From: Variovorax sp. Sphag1AA
GTDB taxonomy: Bacteria; Pseudomonadota; Gammaproteobacteria; Burkholderiales; Burkholderiaceae_C
Reading direction: 5' to 3'
DNA length: 64,000 nucleotides
Assembly: GCF_014192575.1 (NCBI RefSeq)
Contig: NZ_JACHYC010000002.1
Span: 310,001-374,000 of the forward strand
The notes beneath the pieces were generated by a model. That model was not told where the DNA came from. It worked only from the letters and a program-made list of their open reading frames with translations, and did no database searches. The translations under genes and the position numbers were made by a program. Positions 25,959 through 36,420 of this stretch are shown here, piece by piece. Position 1 is the stretch's first letter, and each line of letters opens with the position of its first letter.

Positions 25959-26486
25959 CTATTTCTTGGCGTAGGTATTTGTCGGATAGATCTCGTAGGT
26001 CACGTTGAACCACGACAGGTAAGTTTTCAGAATCGGCGGATCCTTCACTCCCTTGGGTTTGGGCGTGACCAGATAGACGTAAAGCTGCCGGCCCTCTATG
26101 ACGAAGGTCAGGTCGTGCTTGGTCATGTCTTTGGGCAGCAGTGCTCGCAGATCGACCCGGTCCTCCACGACTTCTCCAGTCGCCTTGATACGCCACCTCA
26201 CATACAGGAAGTCACCTACGGGCATGGTGCCGGCGACGCCTGCCTGAGGACCCAATCTCTCCCGTGGTGGCGCGACCTTCTTCCGAACCATCCGGTACTG
26301 ATCGCCATAGCTGTACTCGAGCAGGTCCACGGTGGCCGCCCATTTGTCGGTGTCGTCCCAGCCGTCGAAGGAGAACGAGTGAAAAGCGAACTTCGGCTGC
26401 GGCGAGGTCATGCCCGCACAACCGGCAAGAGCCAAGGAAATCAGGATCACCATCCAAATCCGAAACAGCAACACAAGCGGTCTCAT
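25959..26486 (-). CDS. Candidate immunity lipoprotein, copy 1 (effector-proximal)
   Basis: 175 residues from ATG 26486, which overlaps the stop of copy 2 (ATGA). A signal peptide ends in lipobox LAGC, followed by AGMTSPQPKFAFHSFSFDGW. Periplasmic lipoproteins paired with T6SS lipases usually neutralise the lipase in the periplasm, so immunity to the downstream hydrolase is inferred from position and topology, not from a named family. Its paralog differs mainly between residues about 40 and 90 and at the last few residues. It begins 24 bases upstream of the lipase start. Confidence 0.65.
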   Translation of the reverse strand: MRPLVLLFRIWMVILISLALAGCAGMTSPQPKFAFHSFSFDGWDDTDKWAATVDLLEYSYGDQYRMVRKKVAPPRERLGPQAGVAGTMPVGDFLYVRWRIKATGEVVEDRVDLRALLPKDMTKHDLTFVIEGRQLYVYLVTPKPKGVKDPPILKTYLSWFNVTYEIYPTNTYAKK

Positions 26487-26578
26487 GGATCGACGCCCTC
26501 CCGCGTGTTGATCGGGTAGATCTCGTAGGTCACGTTGAACCACGACAGGTAGGTTTTCAGAATCGGAGGATCCTTCAC
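25991..26578 (-). repeat. Tandem gene duplication of the immunity lipoproteins
   Basis: The 3' parts of the two lipoprotein genes are near-identical DNA. Bases 25991-26048 match 26521-26578 with two mismatches in 58, at a fixed offset of 530 bases. The central parts are more diverged. This is a recent tandem duplication or one kept similar by gene conversion. Confidence 0.85.
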
Positions 26579-27016
26579 ACCTTTCGGCGTCGGCGTGACC
26601 AGATAGACGTAGAGCTGTCGACCTTCTATGACGAAGGTCAATTCGTGCTTGGTCATGTCCTTGGGAAGCAGTGGCCGCAAATCGACCCGGTCGTCGACGA
26701 TTTCTCCGGTGGCCTTGACACGCCACTTCACGTACAGGAATTCGCCAACTGGCATGAACCCACCGACGCCGGACTGAGGGTTCAACCTCGTTCTCGGTGG
26801 CTCGACCTTCCTGCGCACCATCCTGTACTGATCGCCATAGCTGTATTCGAGCAAGTCGGCGGTGGCCTCCCAGTTGTCGTAGCCGGCCCAACCGTCGTAG
26901 GAGAACGAATGAAAGGCAAACTTCGGCTGGGGCGAGGTCATACCCGCACACCCGGCAAGCGCCAAAAAAATCAGGATCACAGGCCAGACCCGAAGCAGAA
27001 GCGCAAGCACTCTCAT
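26483..27016 (-). CDS. Candidate immunity lipoprotein, copy 2 (operon-proximal)
   Basis: 177 residues with a signal peptide and lipobox LAGC, then AGMTSPQPKFAFHSFSYDGW. It closely matches copy 1 through the C-terminal half (PKDMTKHELTFVIEGRQL, then ILKTYLSWFNVTYEIYP). Its ATG overlaps the stop of the preceding 23-codon frame, and its stop overlaps the ATG of copy 1, so the three are translationally chained. Duplicated immunity genes next to one effector are common in polymorphic toxin loci and may cover variant effectors (inference). Confidence 0.65.
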   Translation of the reverse strand: MRVLALLLRVWPVILIFLALAGCAGMTSPQPKFAFHSFSYDGWAGYDNWEATADLLEYSYGDQYRMVRRKVEPPRTRLNPQSGVGGFMPVGEFLYVKWRVKATGEIVDDRVDLRPLLPKDMTKHELTFVIEGRQLYVYLVTPTPKGVKDPPILKTYLSWFNVTYEIYPINTREGVDP

Positions 27017-27084
27017 TGCCCGCCCCCCTCGGTCTCATCGCCCGAACACGCAATCGCCTGCCGACGATCGACAAAACGCCCCAT
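27013..27084 (-). CDS. 23-codon leader frame resembling a PAAR-domain N-terminus
   Basis: ATG 27084 follows GGGAGGA at a good distance and encodes MGRFVDRRQAIACSGDETEG plus GGQ. Its TGA overlaps the ATG of immunity copy 2. The GDETEGGG stretch resembles the start of PAAR spike-tip proteins (GDkTxhGG). It may be the remnant of a PAAR gene lost by deletion, or a short translated leader that couples expression of the immunity gene. The match is too short to be secure. Confidence 0.4.
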   Translation of the reverse strand: MGRFVDRRQAIACSGDETEGGGQ

Positions 27085-27186
27085 AGCAGTCCTCCCTGGT
27101 TCGCCGACGTCGAAGGCGCATCGGCAGTCCGTGGATGCTGCCACCGGCCCGTGCGGCCCGGGGCTCTGAAGCGCTAGAGAATCGTC

Positions 27187-28143
27187 TTAGTCGTCCAGCC
27201 GCTTGCCATAGGCGGCAAAGCTCTCGGCCTTCAACGCCTTCATCATCACCTTGGCCGCGGGCGAGAGCAGCCGGTCGGTGCGGGTGATGATGCCGAAGGC
27301 GTCCATGTGGCAAGGCATGTCCACCGGCAGCAGCGCGACGATGCCGTGCGCCGCGTAGTAGCGCGCCACATCGGATGCCAGCACCGCAACCATGTCGCTC
27401 TGCTGAAGCATGCGCGTGATGAAGAGCAGCGCCGCGGTCTCGATGACGTTGATCGGCGGCGCGAGCCCTTCCTCCTGGAACATCAGGTCGAAGCGGTGCC
27501 GAAGCACGCTGCCGGCGGGCGGCACGATCCAGCCGGCCGAGACGAGGTCGCGCAGCCCCAGGCCGGTCATCTGCAACAGCGGATGGCCCGGGCGCACGAG
27601 CGCGCAGACCGGCTCTTCAGTGAGCGCCTCGTAGCGCAGGTTCGTCTTGTCGTGCTCTGCAAAGAGGCGCGCGACCAGCAGGTCGAGCTTGCCCTGTTCC
27701 AGCCTTTCGAGCAGCACCGGGCTTGTCTCGATGTCCAGCGACACGCGCAGGTTGGGATGCTCGCGCTTCACGGCCGCCACGGCCGGCGGCAGCAGGACCA
27801 GGCCCGGCGCGGTGATCGCGCCGATGTTGACCTGCCCCGCACCGCCCGCCTTGAGCGCCATCAACTCGTCGTGCGCCTGATTGAGGCTCGCAAGCGCAAT
27901 GCGGGCGTGGCGGATCATCGTCTCGCCGTACCAGGTCGGCTGCATGCCGCGTGGCAGCCGCTCGAAGAGCGGCACCTGGAGTACGTCCTCGAGGTCCTTC
28001 AGCAGCTTCGAGGCAGCCGGCTGGGTCATGTTGAGCACCTGCGCAGCACGGTGGATGTTGCCTTCTTCCGCGAGCGCGACCAGCAGCAAAAGCTGCCGGG
28101 TCTTGAGGCGCGCACGGATGAACCAGTGCGTGTAGTTGGTCAT
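27187..28143 (-). CDS. LysR-family transcriptional regulator
   Basis: 318 residues from ATG 28143; an upstream in-frame extension to 28185 is not needed. N-terminal winged helix-turn-helix (LLLLVALAEEGNIHRAAQVL, then MTQPAASKLLKDLEDVLQVPLFER) and a C-terminal substrate-binding domain (LDLLVARLF). It is divergent from the semialdehyde dehydrogenase across an 88-base region containing a LysR-type inverted repeat. It most likely controls the downstream sugar catabolic and transport genes, with a sugar acid as co-inducer (inference). It resembles GbpR-type regulators found next to ChvE systems. Confidence 0.9.
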   Translation of the reverse strand: MTNYTHWFIRARLKTRQLLLLVALAEEGNIHRAAQVLNMTQPAASKLLKDLEDVLQVPLFERLPRGMQPTWYGETMIRHARIALASLNQAHDELMALKAGGAGQVNIGAITAPGLVLLPPAVAAVKREHPNLRVSLDIETSPVLLERLEQGKLDLLVARLFAEHDKTNLRYEALTEEPVCALVRPGHPLLQMTGLGLRDLVSAGWIVPPAGSVLRHRFDLMFQEEGLAPPINVIETAALLFITRMLQQSDMVAVLASDVARYYAAHGIVALLPVDMPCHMDAFGIITRTDRLLSPAAKVMMKALKAESFAAYGKRLDD

Positions 28144-28231
28144 GGGGTTTACCTGAATGCCGGTTCTGATATCGATTCCATCCAAATATTGATTGGAAAG
28201 ATATCGGGGCGATTCCTAGACTCGCCCCACC
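28144..28231. promoter_or_regulatory. Divergent LysR operator/promoter region
   Basis: TCCAA (28181-28185) and TTGGA (28193-28197) form a T-N11-A type inverted repeat with a seven-base spacer. It is flanked nearly symmetrically by GATATC at 28168-28173 and 28200-28205. No consensus -10 is clear for the dehydrogenase direction, as expected for an activator-dependent promoter. The AT content is higher than in flanking coding DNA. Confidence 0.5.
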
Positions 28232-29683
28232 TTGAAACGCAACGAACTCCAGCAACGCACACGGCAGTTGATCAACGGCCGGTGGGAGACGGGCGTGACC
28301 ACCGGGATCAGCCGGAACCCCTCCGACACCCGGGAAGTTGTCGCCGAATATGCGCGTGCCGACCGCAACCAGACCAACCTCGCGATCCGCGCGGCGGCCG
28401 ATGCCTTTCCGCACTGGAGCCACACGACGCCGCAGCGGCGCGCCGATGTGCTCGACCAGATCGGCACCGAGATCCTGGCGCGGCGTGAGGAGCTGGGCAT
28501 GCTGCTGGCGCGCGAAGAGGGCAAGACCTTGCCCGAGGCCGTCGGCGAGGCAGCGCGCGCCGGGCACATCTTCAAGTTCTTCGCCGGTGAGGCGCTGCGG
28601 GCAGGCGGCGAGATGCTCGCTTCGGTACGTCCCGATGTCCAGGTCGACATCACGCGCGAGCCGGTCGGCGTGGTCGGGCTCATCGCGCCGTGGAACTTCC
28701 CGTTGGCGATTCCTGCATGGAAGATCGCGCCCGCGCTCGCCTACGGCAACTGCGTCGTCTTCAAGCCGGCCGAGCTGGTGCCGGCCTGCGGGTGGGCCCT
28801 GGCGGAGATCATCAGCCGCGCCGCGCTGCCGGCCGGCACCTTCAATCTGGTGATGGGCAGCGGCCGCGAAGTGGGCCAGACGATCGTCGACCATCCGCTG
28901 GTCGATGCGATCAGCTTCACCGGCTCCGTGCCGACCGGTGAGCACATCCTGCAGGCGGCCGCCAAGCGGCGCGCGAAGGTGCAGCTCGAGATGGGCGGCA
29001 AGAACCCGCTGGTGGTGCTCGCGGATGCGGACCTCGATCGCGCTGTCGACTGCGCGGTGCAGGGCGCCTACTTCTCGACCGGCCAGCGCTGCACCGCGTC
29101 GAGCCGGCTGATCGTCGAGGCGTCGGTGCACGACGCCTTCGTGGTGCGGCTGCGCCATCGGCTTGCCGCGCTCAAGGTGGGCCATGCGCTGGAGCGTGGC
29201 GTCGACATCGGCCCGGTGGTCGATGCCGCGCAGCTCGAACAGAACCTGGCGGCGGTCACCAACGCGATCGAAGAGGGCGCCGAGCACCTGTGGGGTGGAG
29301 AGCGGCTGCAGCGCGCCAGCGAAGGCTATTTCATGAGCCCGGCGCTCTTTCTTGCAAAGCCGGAGCACCGCGTCGCGCGCGAGGAGATCTTCGGCCCGGT
29401 CGCCTGCGTGCTGCGGGCGGACGACTACGAGCATGCGCTCGCATTGGCCAACGACACGCCCTTCGGCCTGTGCGCGGGCATCTGCACGACCTCGCTCTCG
29501 CGGGCTTCTCATTTCAAGCGCCACGCGCGCGTCGGCATGACCATGGTCAACCTGCCGACCGCAGGCGTCGACTACCACGTTCCTTTCGGTGGCCGGAAGG
29601 CCTCCAGCTACGGGCCGCGCGAGCAGGGCCGTTACGCCGCGGAGTTCTACACCACCGTCAAGACCGGCTACGTGCTGGCCTGA
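28232..29683 (+). CDS. Alpha-ketoglutaric semialdehyde dehydrogenase (ALDH family)
   Basis: 483-residue aldehyde dehydrogenase with Asn155 (APWNF), Glu253 (LEMGGKNP) and Cys287 (STGQRCTASSR). Sequence pattern and neighbours (arabonate-type dehydratase and DHDPS-family dehydratase in the same direction) point to the final step of the non-phosphorylative pentose/galactarate-type route, 2,5-dioxopentanoate to alpha-ketoglutarate. The frame is closed by TAG at 28217, so the only upstream start is TTG 28232, which lacks a recognisable ribosome site. First gene of the sugar operon, divergent from the LysR regulator. Confidence 0.88.
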   Translation: MKRNELQQRTRQLINGRWETGVTTGISRNPSDTREVVAEYARADRNQTNLAIRAAADAFPHWSHTTPQRRADVLDQIGTEILARREELGMLLAREEGKTLPEAVGEAARAGHIFKFFAGEALRAGGEMLASVRPDVQVDITREPVGVVGLIAPWNFPLAIPAWKIAPALAYGNCVVFKPAELVPACGWALAEIISRAALPAGTFNLVMGSGREVGQTIVDHPLVDAISFTGSVPTGEHILQAAAKRRAKVQLEMGGKNPLVVLADADLDRAVDCAVQGAYFSTGQRCTASSRLIVEASVHDAFVVRLRHRLAALKVGHALERGVDIGPVVDAAQLEQNLAAVTNAIEEGAEHLWGGERLQRASEGYFMSPALFLAKPEHRVAREEIFGPVACVLRADDYEHALALANDTPFGLCAGICTTSLSRASHFKRHARVGMTMVNLPTAGVDYHVPFGGRKASSYGPREQGRYAAEFYTTVKTGYVLA

Positions 29684-29744
29684 TTGATCGAGATAACAAC
29701 AACACCGAAGATTTCTTTCACCACCACGTCAACCAGGAGACAAC

Positions 29745-30710
29745 ATGAAACTGAACCGTCGCACGCTCAACATCGCTCTTGCCAGCGCGTCGCTTTCTTC
29801 GCTGCTGCCTGTCACGGCGTTCGCGCAGAAGAAGATCGTGCTGGGCTTCGCCCAGGTGGGCGCGGAGAGCGAATGGCGCACCGCCAACACCGAGTCGATC
29901 AAGTCGGCCGCGAAGGAATCCGACATCGACCTGAAGTTCTCCGATGCACAGCAGAAGCAGGAGAACCAGATCAAGGCCATCCGTTCGTACATCGCGCAGA
30001 AGGTGGACGTGATCGCCTTCTCGCCGGTGGTCCAGTCCGGCTGGGACACCGTGCTGAAGGAAGCCAAGGCCGCCAACATCCCGGTGGTGCTGACGGACCG
30101 CGCGGTCGACAGCAAGGACGACACGCTCTACGTGACTTTCATGGGCTCGGACTTCGTCGAGGAAGGCCGCAAGGCCGGCCGCTGGCTGGTCGAGAAGATG
30201 AAGGACAACAAGGGGCCGGTGAACATCGTCGAGCTGCAGGGGACGGTGGGCTCGGCACCCGCGATCGATCGCAAGAAGGGCTTCGAGGAGATCATCAAGG
30301 CCGATCCGAAGTACAAGATCATCCGCTCGCAGACCGGCGACTTCACCCGCGCCAAGGGCAAGGAAGTGATGGAAGCCTTCCTCAAGGCCGAGGGCAAGAA
30401 CATCAATGTGCTCTACGCGCACAACGACGACATGGCGATCGGCGCCATCCAGGCCATCGAGGAAGCAGGGCTGAAGCCGGCGCAGGACATCGTGATCATC
30501 TCCATCGACGGCGTGAAGGGTGCCTTCGAGGCCATGATGGCCGGCAAGCTCAATGTGTCCGTCGAGTGCAGCCCGCTGCTTGGCCCGCAACTGATGAGCG
30601 CGGTCAAGGACATCAAGGCCGGCAAGACGCTGCCGAAGCGGATCCTGACGAAGGAGGGGATCTTCCCGATGGAGGTCGCGAAGGCCGAGTTCCCGAACCG
30701 GAAGTACTAA
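29745..30710 (+). CDS. ytfQ: Periplasmic sugar-binding protein, YtfQ-like
   Basis: 321 residues with a signal peptide. Very close in pattern to E. coli YtfQ, the galactofuranose-binding protein: [20 protein letters not shown], then [39 protein letters not shown] and [22 protein letters not shown]. It would deliver a hexose or pentose, possibly in furanose form, to the YtfR-YtfT-YjfF transporter encoded 4 kb downstream. The E. coli operon order Q-R-T-yjfF is broken here by insertion of a chvE-gguA-gguB set. Confidence 0.87.
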   Translation: MKLNRRTLNIALASASLSSLLPVTAFAQKKIVLGFAQVGAESEWRTANTESIKSAAKESDIDLKFSDAQQKQENQIKAIRSYIAQKVDVIAFSPVVQSGWDTVLKEAKAANIPVVLTDRAVDSKDDTLYVTFMGSDFVEEGRKAGRWLVEKMKDNKGPVNIVELQGTVGSAPAIDRKKGFEEIIKADPKYKIIRSQTGDFTRAKGKEVMEAFLKAEGKNINVLYAHNDDMAIGAIQAIEEAGLKPAQDIVIISIDGVKGAFEAMMAGKLNVSVECSPLLGPQLMSAVKDIKAGKTLPKRILTKEGIFPMEVAKAEFPNRKY

Positions 30711-30730
30711 CCCCCAGGCTCGAAGGCCTG

Positions 30731-30820
30731 GCTCACCCCCAGGCTCGCGCACTTCGTGTCGCTCTCCACCCCCTTTCAGGGGGCGCTCCCAGCGGGCCGG
30801 CGGAGCCGGTTCCGCGGGAG
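30731..30820 (+). repeat. Dispersed hairpin repeat, copy A
   Basis: Intergenic copy between ytfQ and chvE. Begins GCTCACCCCCAGGCTCGCGC, contains CACTTCGTGTCGCTC, then hairpin CCCCC-TTTCA-GGGGG (30769-30783) and hairpin CCGGC-GGA-GCCGG. A partial second start (CCCCCAGGCTCG) precedes it at 30711. Confidence 0.85.
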
Positions 30821-30877
30821 CCCACCGACTGCGGCGCGCTGCGCGGCCGCCTTGCACATTTACTCAGAGGAGACGTT

Positions 30878-31951
30878 ATGAAAAGACAATTTTTGAAGGC
30901 TTTGTTGGGCGGTGTGGCGGCCGTTGTGGTGCTGGGGCTTGGGCCTGCGGCCTATGCGCAGGACAAGGGGTTGGTGGCGATCTCGATGCCTACCAAGTCG
31001 TCGGCGCGGTGGATCGCGGATGGGGGGAACATGGTCAAGTACTTCAATGAGAAGGGGTACAAGACCGACCTGCAGTACGCAGAAGACGACATTCCGAACC
31101 AGCTCGCGCAGATCGAGAACATGGTGACGAAGGGGCCGAAGGTGCTGGTGATTGCGGCGATCGACGGGACGACACTGTCCGATGTGCTGCAGAAGGCTGC
31201 GGACAAGGGGATCAAGGTCATCGCGTATGACCGGCTGATCCGCGGTTCCAAGAATGTCGACTACTACGCGACGTTCGACAACTTCCAGGTGGGTGTGCTG
31301 CAGGCGCAGTACATCGAGCAGGCGCTGAAGCTCAAGGAGGGCAAGGGGCCGTACAACATCGAGCTCTTCGGCGGTTCGCCGGATGACAACAACGCGTTCT
31401 TCTTCTACAACGGCGCGATGTCGGTGCTGAAGCCCTATATCGACAGCGGCAAGCTCGTGGTGCGCAGCAAGCAGCTGGGCATGGACAAGGTGTCGACGCT
31501 GCGCTGGGATGGTGCGGTGGCGCAGGCGCGGATGGACAACCTGCTGTCGGCCTACTACACGAAGGATCGTGTGGATGCAGTGCTGTCGCCGTACGACGGG
31601 CTGTCGATCGGCATCATCTCCTCGCTCAAGGGCGTGGGCTACGGCACGCCGCAGCAGCCGATGCCGGTGGTGACGGGGCAGGACGCGGAAGTCCCTTCGG
31701 TCAAGTCGATCCTGAAGAAGGAACAGACTTCCACCGTGTTCAAGGACACGCGTGAACTGGCGAAGGTGACGGTCAACATGGTCGACGCGATGATGGCCGG
31801 CAAGGCACCGGAGGTGAACGACACCAAGACCTACAACAACGGCGTGAAGGTCGTGCCTTCGTATCTGCTGAAGCCTGTGAGCGTCGATGCGACGAACTGG
31901 AAGCAGACACTGGTCGACAGCGGCTACTACAAGGAAAGCCAGATCAAATAG
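30878..31951 (+). CDS. chvE: ChvE-like multiple-monosaccharide-binding protein
   Basis: 357 residues from ATG 30878 behind AGAGGAG. Signal peptide, then the periplasmic binding fold with [22 protein letters not shown] N-terminus (here [17 protein letters not shown]), [51 protein letters not shown] and [15 protein letters not shown], all ChvE hallmarks. In Agrobacterium ChvE binds arabinose, galactose, glucose and xylose and also signals through VirA; here only uptake is supported. Partner ATPase and permease (gguA, gguB) follow directly. Confidence 0.92.
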   Translation: MKRQFLKALLGGVAAVVVLGLGPAAYAQDKGLVAISMPTKSSARWIADGGNMVKYFNEKGYKTDLQYAEDDIPNQLAQIENMVTKGPKVLVIAAIDGTTLSDVLQKAADKGIKVIAYDRLIRGSKNVDYYATFDNFQVGVLQAQYIEQALKLKEGKGPYNIELFGGSPDDNNAFFFYNGAMSVLKPYIDSGKLVVRSKQLGMDKVSTLRWDGAVAQARMDNLLSAYYTKDRVDAVLSPYDGLSIGIISSLKGVGYGTPQQPMPVVTGQDAEVPSVKSILKKEQTSTVFKDTRELAKVTVNMVDAMMAGKAPEVNDTKTYNNGVKVVPSYLLKPVSVDATNWKQTLVDSGYYKESQIK

Positions 31952-31961
31952 CGGAGACAGG

Positions 31962-33495
<1,534 letters not shown>

Positions 33496-33506
<11 letters not shown>

Positions 33507-34773
33507 CGCTCACCCCCAGCCTCGCCCACTTCGTGTGGCTCAGACACCCCCTCTCCGGGGGCAACCCCAGCAGCCCGGCGAAGCCGGTTCTGCGGGGTCC
33601 CTGGCCTCCGTAGCGGTTGCGGAACATGCAGGCTTCATCAAGAACAACCTGCGCGACTACGGCATGCTGCTGTCGCTGATCGCGATCATGGTGCTGTTCC
33701 AGGTGCTGACGGACGGCACACTGATGCGGCCGCTGAACCTCACCAACCTCGTGCTGCAGAACAGCTACATCGTCATCATGGCGCTGGGCATGCTGCTGGT
33801 GATCGTTGCAGGGCACATCGATCTCTCGGTGGGGTCGGTATGCGGCTTCATCGGCGCGCTTGCTGCTGTGCTGATGGTGGAGTACGACTGGCACTTCGTG
33901 CCGACCTTCATCGTGTGCCTCATTGCCGGTGGCGCGATCGGCGCGGCGCAGGGCTGGTTCGTAGCCTTCTTCAGGATCCCGTCGTTCATCGTCACGCTGG
34001 CCGGCATGCTGGTGTTCAAGGGGCTCACGCTGGCGTTGCTTGCGGGGCAGTCCGTCGGACCGTTCCCCGAGGCGTTCCAGAAGCTCAGCTCGGGCTTCGT
34101 GCCCGACGTGATCGGCGGCGAAGGCCTGCGCACGACGTCGCTGCTGCTGGGCGTGCTGGCCGCCGCTGCGCTGGTGTTCTTCAAGATGCGCGGCCGTGCA
34201 CGGCTCGCAGAGCACGGCATGGCGCAGGAGCCCTACGGCTTCTTCCTCATCAAGAACCTGTTCTTCGCGGGAGCGATCCTGCTGCTGAGCTACCTGCTCG
34301 CCACCTACAAGGGCCTGCCCAATGTGCTGATCGTGATGGCGGTGCTGATCGTCGCCTACGACTTCGTGACCAATCGCACCACCATCGGTCGCCGCATCTA
34401 TGCGCTGGGCGGCAACGAGAAGGCGGCGCGGCTGTCGGGCATCAAGACGCAGCGGCTGGCGTTTCTCACCTTCGTCAACATGGGCGTGCTTGCGGCGCTG
34501 GCGGGGCTGGTGTTCGCGGCGCGGCTGAATACCGCAACTCCCAAGGCGGGACTGGGTTTCGAGCTCGACGTGATCGCGGCCTGCTTCATCGGCGGCGCAT
34601 CGGCGTCTGGCGGCGTCGGCAAGGTCATGGGCGCGGTGATCGGGGCGTTCATCATGGGTGTGATGAACAACGGCATGTCGATCCTCGGCGTCGGCATCGA
34701 CTACCAACAGGTCATCAAGGGACTGGTGCTGCTCGCCGCGGTGTTCATCGACGTCTACAACAAGAACAAATGA
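33496..34773 (+). CDS. gguB: GguB-type sugar ABC transporter permease with repeat-encoded N-terminus
   Basis: 425-residue CUT2 permease with about ten helices and the family motif [20 protein letters not shown] 33496 follows GGGAGCAG and overlaps gguA. Residues about 5-35, a proline-rich cytoplasmic stretch ([18 protein letters not shown] and on), are encoded by a copy of the dispersed hairpin repeat, not by sequence related to other permeases. The frame stays open through the whole repeat. Permease homology begins near residue 47 ([13 protein letters not shown]). Confidence 0.9.
33508..33600 (+). repeat. Dispersed hairpin repeat, copy B, inside gguB
   Basis: Same order of elements as the other copies: GCTCACCCCCAGCCTCGCCC, CACTTCGTGTGGCTC, hairpin CCCCC-TCTCC-GGGGG, then CCGGC-GAA-GCCGG. 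It lies in frame within the gguB coding region and is translated. Slightly more diverged than copies A and C. Confidence 0.85.
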
Positions 34774-36290
34774 CCGGCACGACTACATCCAACGACGCGC
34801 CGGTGCTGCAACTCACGGGCATCGACAAGCAGTTCAACGGCGTGGCGGCGCTGCGCGGTGTGTCGCTGAGCTTGCGTGCGGGCGAGATCCATGCGCTGCT
34901 CGGCCAGAACGGCGCGGGCAAGTCCACCCTCATCAAGGTGCTCACCGGCGTGTATGCGGCCGACAGCGGGGAGATGGTGCTGTCGGGCCAATCGATCCGG
35001 CCGGCTTCGCCCATCGAGGCGCAGAAGATGGGCATCAGCACCGTCTACCAGGAAGTGAATCTCTGTTCGAACCTGTCGGTGGCGGAGAACATCCTGGCGG
35101 GCCGCTATCCGCGCAAAGGGCTTCGCATCGACTGGGCGGCGGTGAATCGCGAGGCGCGCGCGTTGCTTGCGCGGTTGGACGTGGACATCGACGTGTCGCG
35201 GCTGCTGTCGAGCTACTCGGTGGCGGTGCAGCAGATGGTCGCGATTGCGCGGGCGTTGGGCCTGTCGTCGAAGGTGCTGATCCTCGATGAGCCGACGTCG
35301 AGCCTGGACGACGACGAAGTGCAGAGCCTTTTCGCGGTGCTCCGGCGTCTGCGCAGCGAGGGCATGGCGATCCTGTTCGTGACGCACTTCCTGAACCAGG
35401 TCTATGCGGTGTCGGATCGCATCACGGTGCTGCGCAATGGTGCAGGGGTCGGTGAATGGCCGACCAGCGAGTTGGGTACGCAGGCGCTGATCTCCGCGAT
35501 GGTGGGACGCGAACTCGCAGCGCAGGCGAGCGGCCCGGCGCAACTGCCGCCGATCGATGAAACGGCCAGCCCCGTGCTGGAGGCCGAGGGCCTCGGTCAG
35601 CGCGGCCAATTGCAGCCGGTCGACCTGCGCGTCCGCAAGGGCGAAATTGTCGGGCTCGCAGGCCTGCTCGGATCGGGGCGCACCGAACTCGCACGCCTGC
35701 TCTTCGGACTTGCGACGCCCGATTCGGGCGCCTTGCGTATTGATGGCGCGGCTGTGGATCTCGGAAGCCCCGCCGACGCGGTGCGGAATGGGCTTGCGCT
35801 GTGCCCCGAGGAACGCAAGACGGACGGCATCGTGGCCGACCTGTCGCTGCGCGAGAACATCGCGCTCGCCTTGCAAGCACGACGCGGCGTGCGCAACACG
35901 CTGAACCGCGCCGAGCAGACCGCACTGGCAGAGCGCTTCGTCAAGGCGCTGGGCATCAAGACCGCGAGCGTCGATACACCGATCGGCCTCTTGTCGGGCG
36001 GCAACCAGCAGAAGGCCCTGCTGGCGCGCTGGCTCGCGATCGAACCGCGCCTGCTGATCCTCGACGAGCCCACGCGCGGCATCGACGTTGCGGCGAAGCA
36101 GGAAATCATGGACGAGATCCTGCGCCTCGCCCGCAGCGGCATGGCGGTGATCTTCATTTCATCGGAGATGAACGAAGTGGTACGGGTTTCGCATCGAATC
36201 GTGGTGCTGCGCGAGCGGCGCAAGGTGGGTGAGTTGCCTTCTGGAGTTAGCGAGGACGCGGTCTACGACCTGATCGCGGCAGAACAATGA
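34770..36290 (+). CDS. ytfR: YtfR-like sugar ABC transporter ATPase (two NBDs)
   Basis: 506 residues from ATG 34770 overlapping the gguB stop (ATGA). First domain: [33 protein letters not shown] and VLILDEPTSSL. Second domain: [32 protein letters not shown] and [16 protein letters not shown]. Together with the YtfT- and YjfF-like permeases that follow it rebuilds the E. coli Ytf galactofuranose importer, so its binding partner is probably the YtfQ-like protein upstream rather than ChvE. Confidence 0.88.
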   Translation: MTGTTTSNDAPVLQLTGIDKQFNGVAALRGVSLSLRAGEIHALLGQNGAGKSTLIKVLTGVYAADSGEMVLSGQSIRPASPIEAQKMGISTVYQEVNLCSNLSVAENILAGRYPRKGLRIDWAAVNREARALLARLDVDIDVSRLLSSYSVAVQQMVAIARALGLSSKVLILDEPTSSLDDDEVQSLFAVLRRLRSEGMAILFVTHFLNQVYAVSDRITVLRNGAGVGEWPTSELGTQALISAMVGRELAAQASGPAQLPPIDETASPVLEAEGLGQRGQLQPVDLRVRKGEIVGLAGLLGSGRTELARLLFGLATPDSGALRIDGAAVDLGSPADAVRNGLALCPEERKTDGIVADLSLRENIALALQARRGVRNTLNRAEQTALAERFVKALGIKTASVDTPIGLLSGGNQQKALLARWLAIEPRLLILDEPTRGIDVAAKQEIMDEILRLARSGMAVIFISSEMNEVVRVSHRIVVLRERRKVGELPSGVSEDAVYDLIAAEQ

Positions 36291-36388
36291 CTCGCCCCCA
36301 GGCTCGCGCACTTCGTGTCGCTCTCCACCCCCTACCGGGGGCAACCCCTGCGGCCCGGCGAAGCCGGTTCCGCGGGGTTCCTGGCTTC
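36291..36388 (+). repeat. Dispersed hairpin repeat, copy C
   Basis: Fills most of the gap between ytfR and ytfT. CCCCCAGGCTCGCGCACTTC matches copy A exactly, followed by hairpin CCCCC-TACC-GGGGG and CCGGC-GAA-GCCGG with GGTTCCGCGGGG, which match copy B. The mixed matches show three related but distinct copies. Confidence 0.85.
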
Positions 36389-36420
36389 GTCGGTGATGCA
36401 CAAAGTGTCGGGGTCCTGAT

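Noticed and set aside
26483..27074. Open frame continuing immunity copy 1 upstream to 27074
   Set aside because: It runs through copy 2 in another frame and gives arginine-rich shadow protein; the lipobox signal peptide starts at 26486.
30711..30877. Repeat-rich gap as an insertion sequence or CRISPR array
   Set aside because: No transposase, terminal repeats or regular spacers. Copies are single, about 95 bases long and structure-rich.
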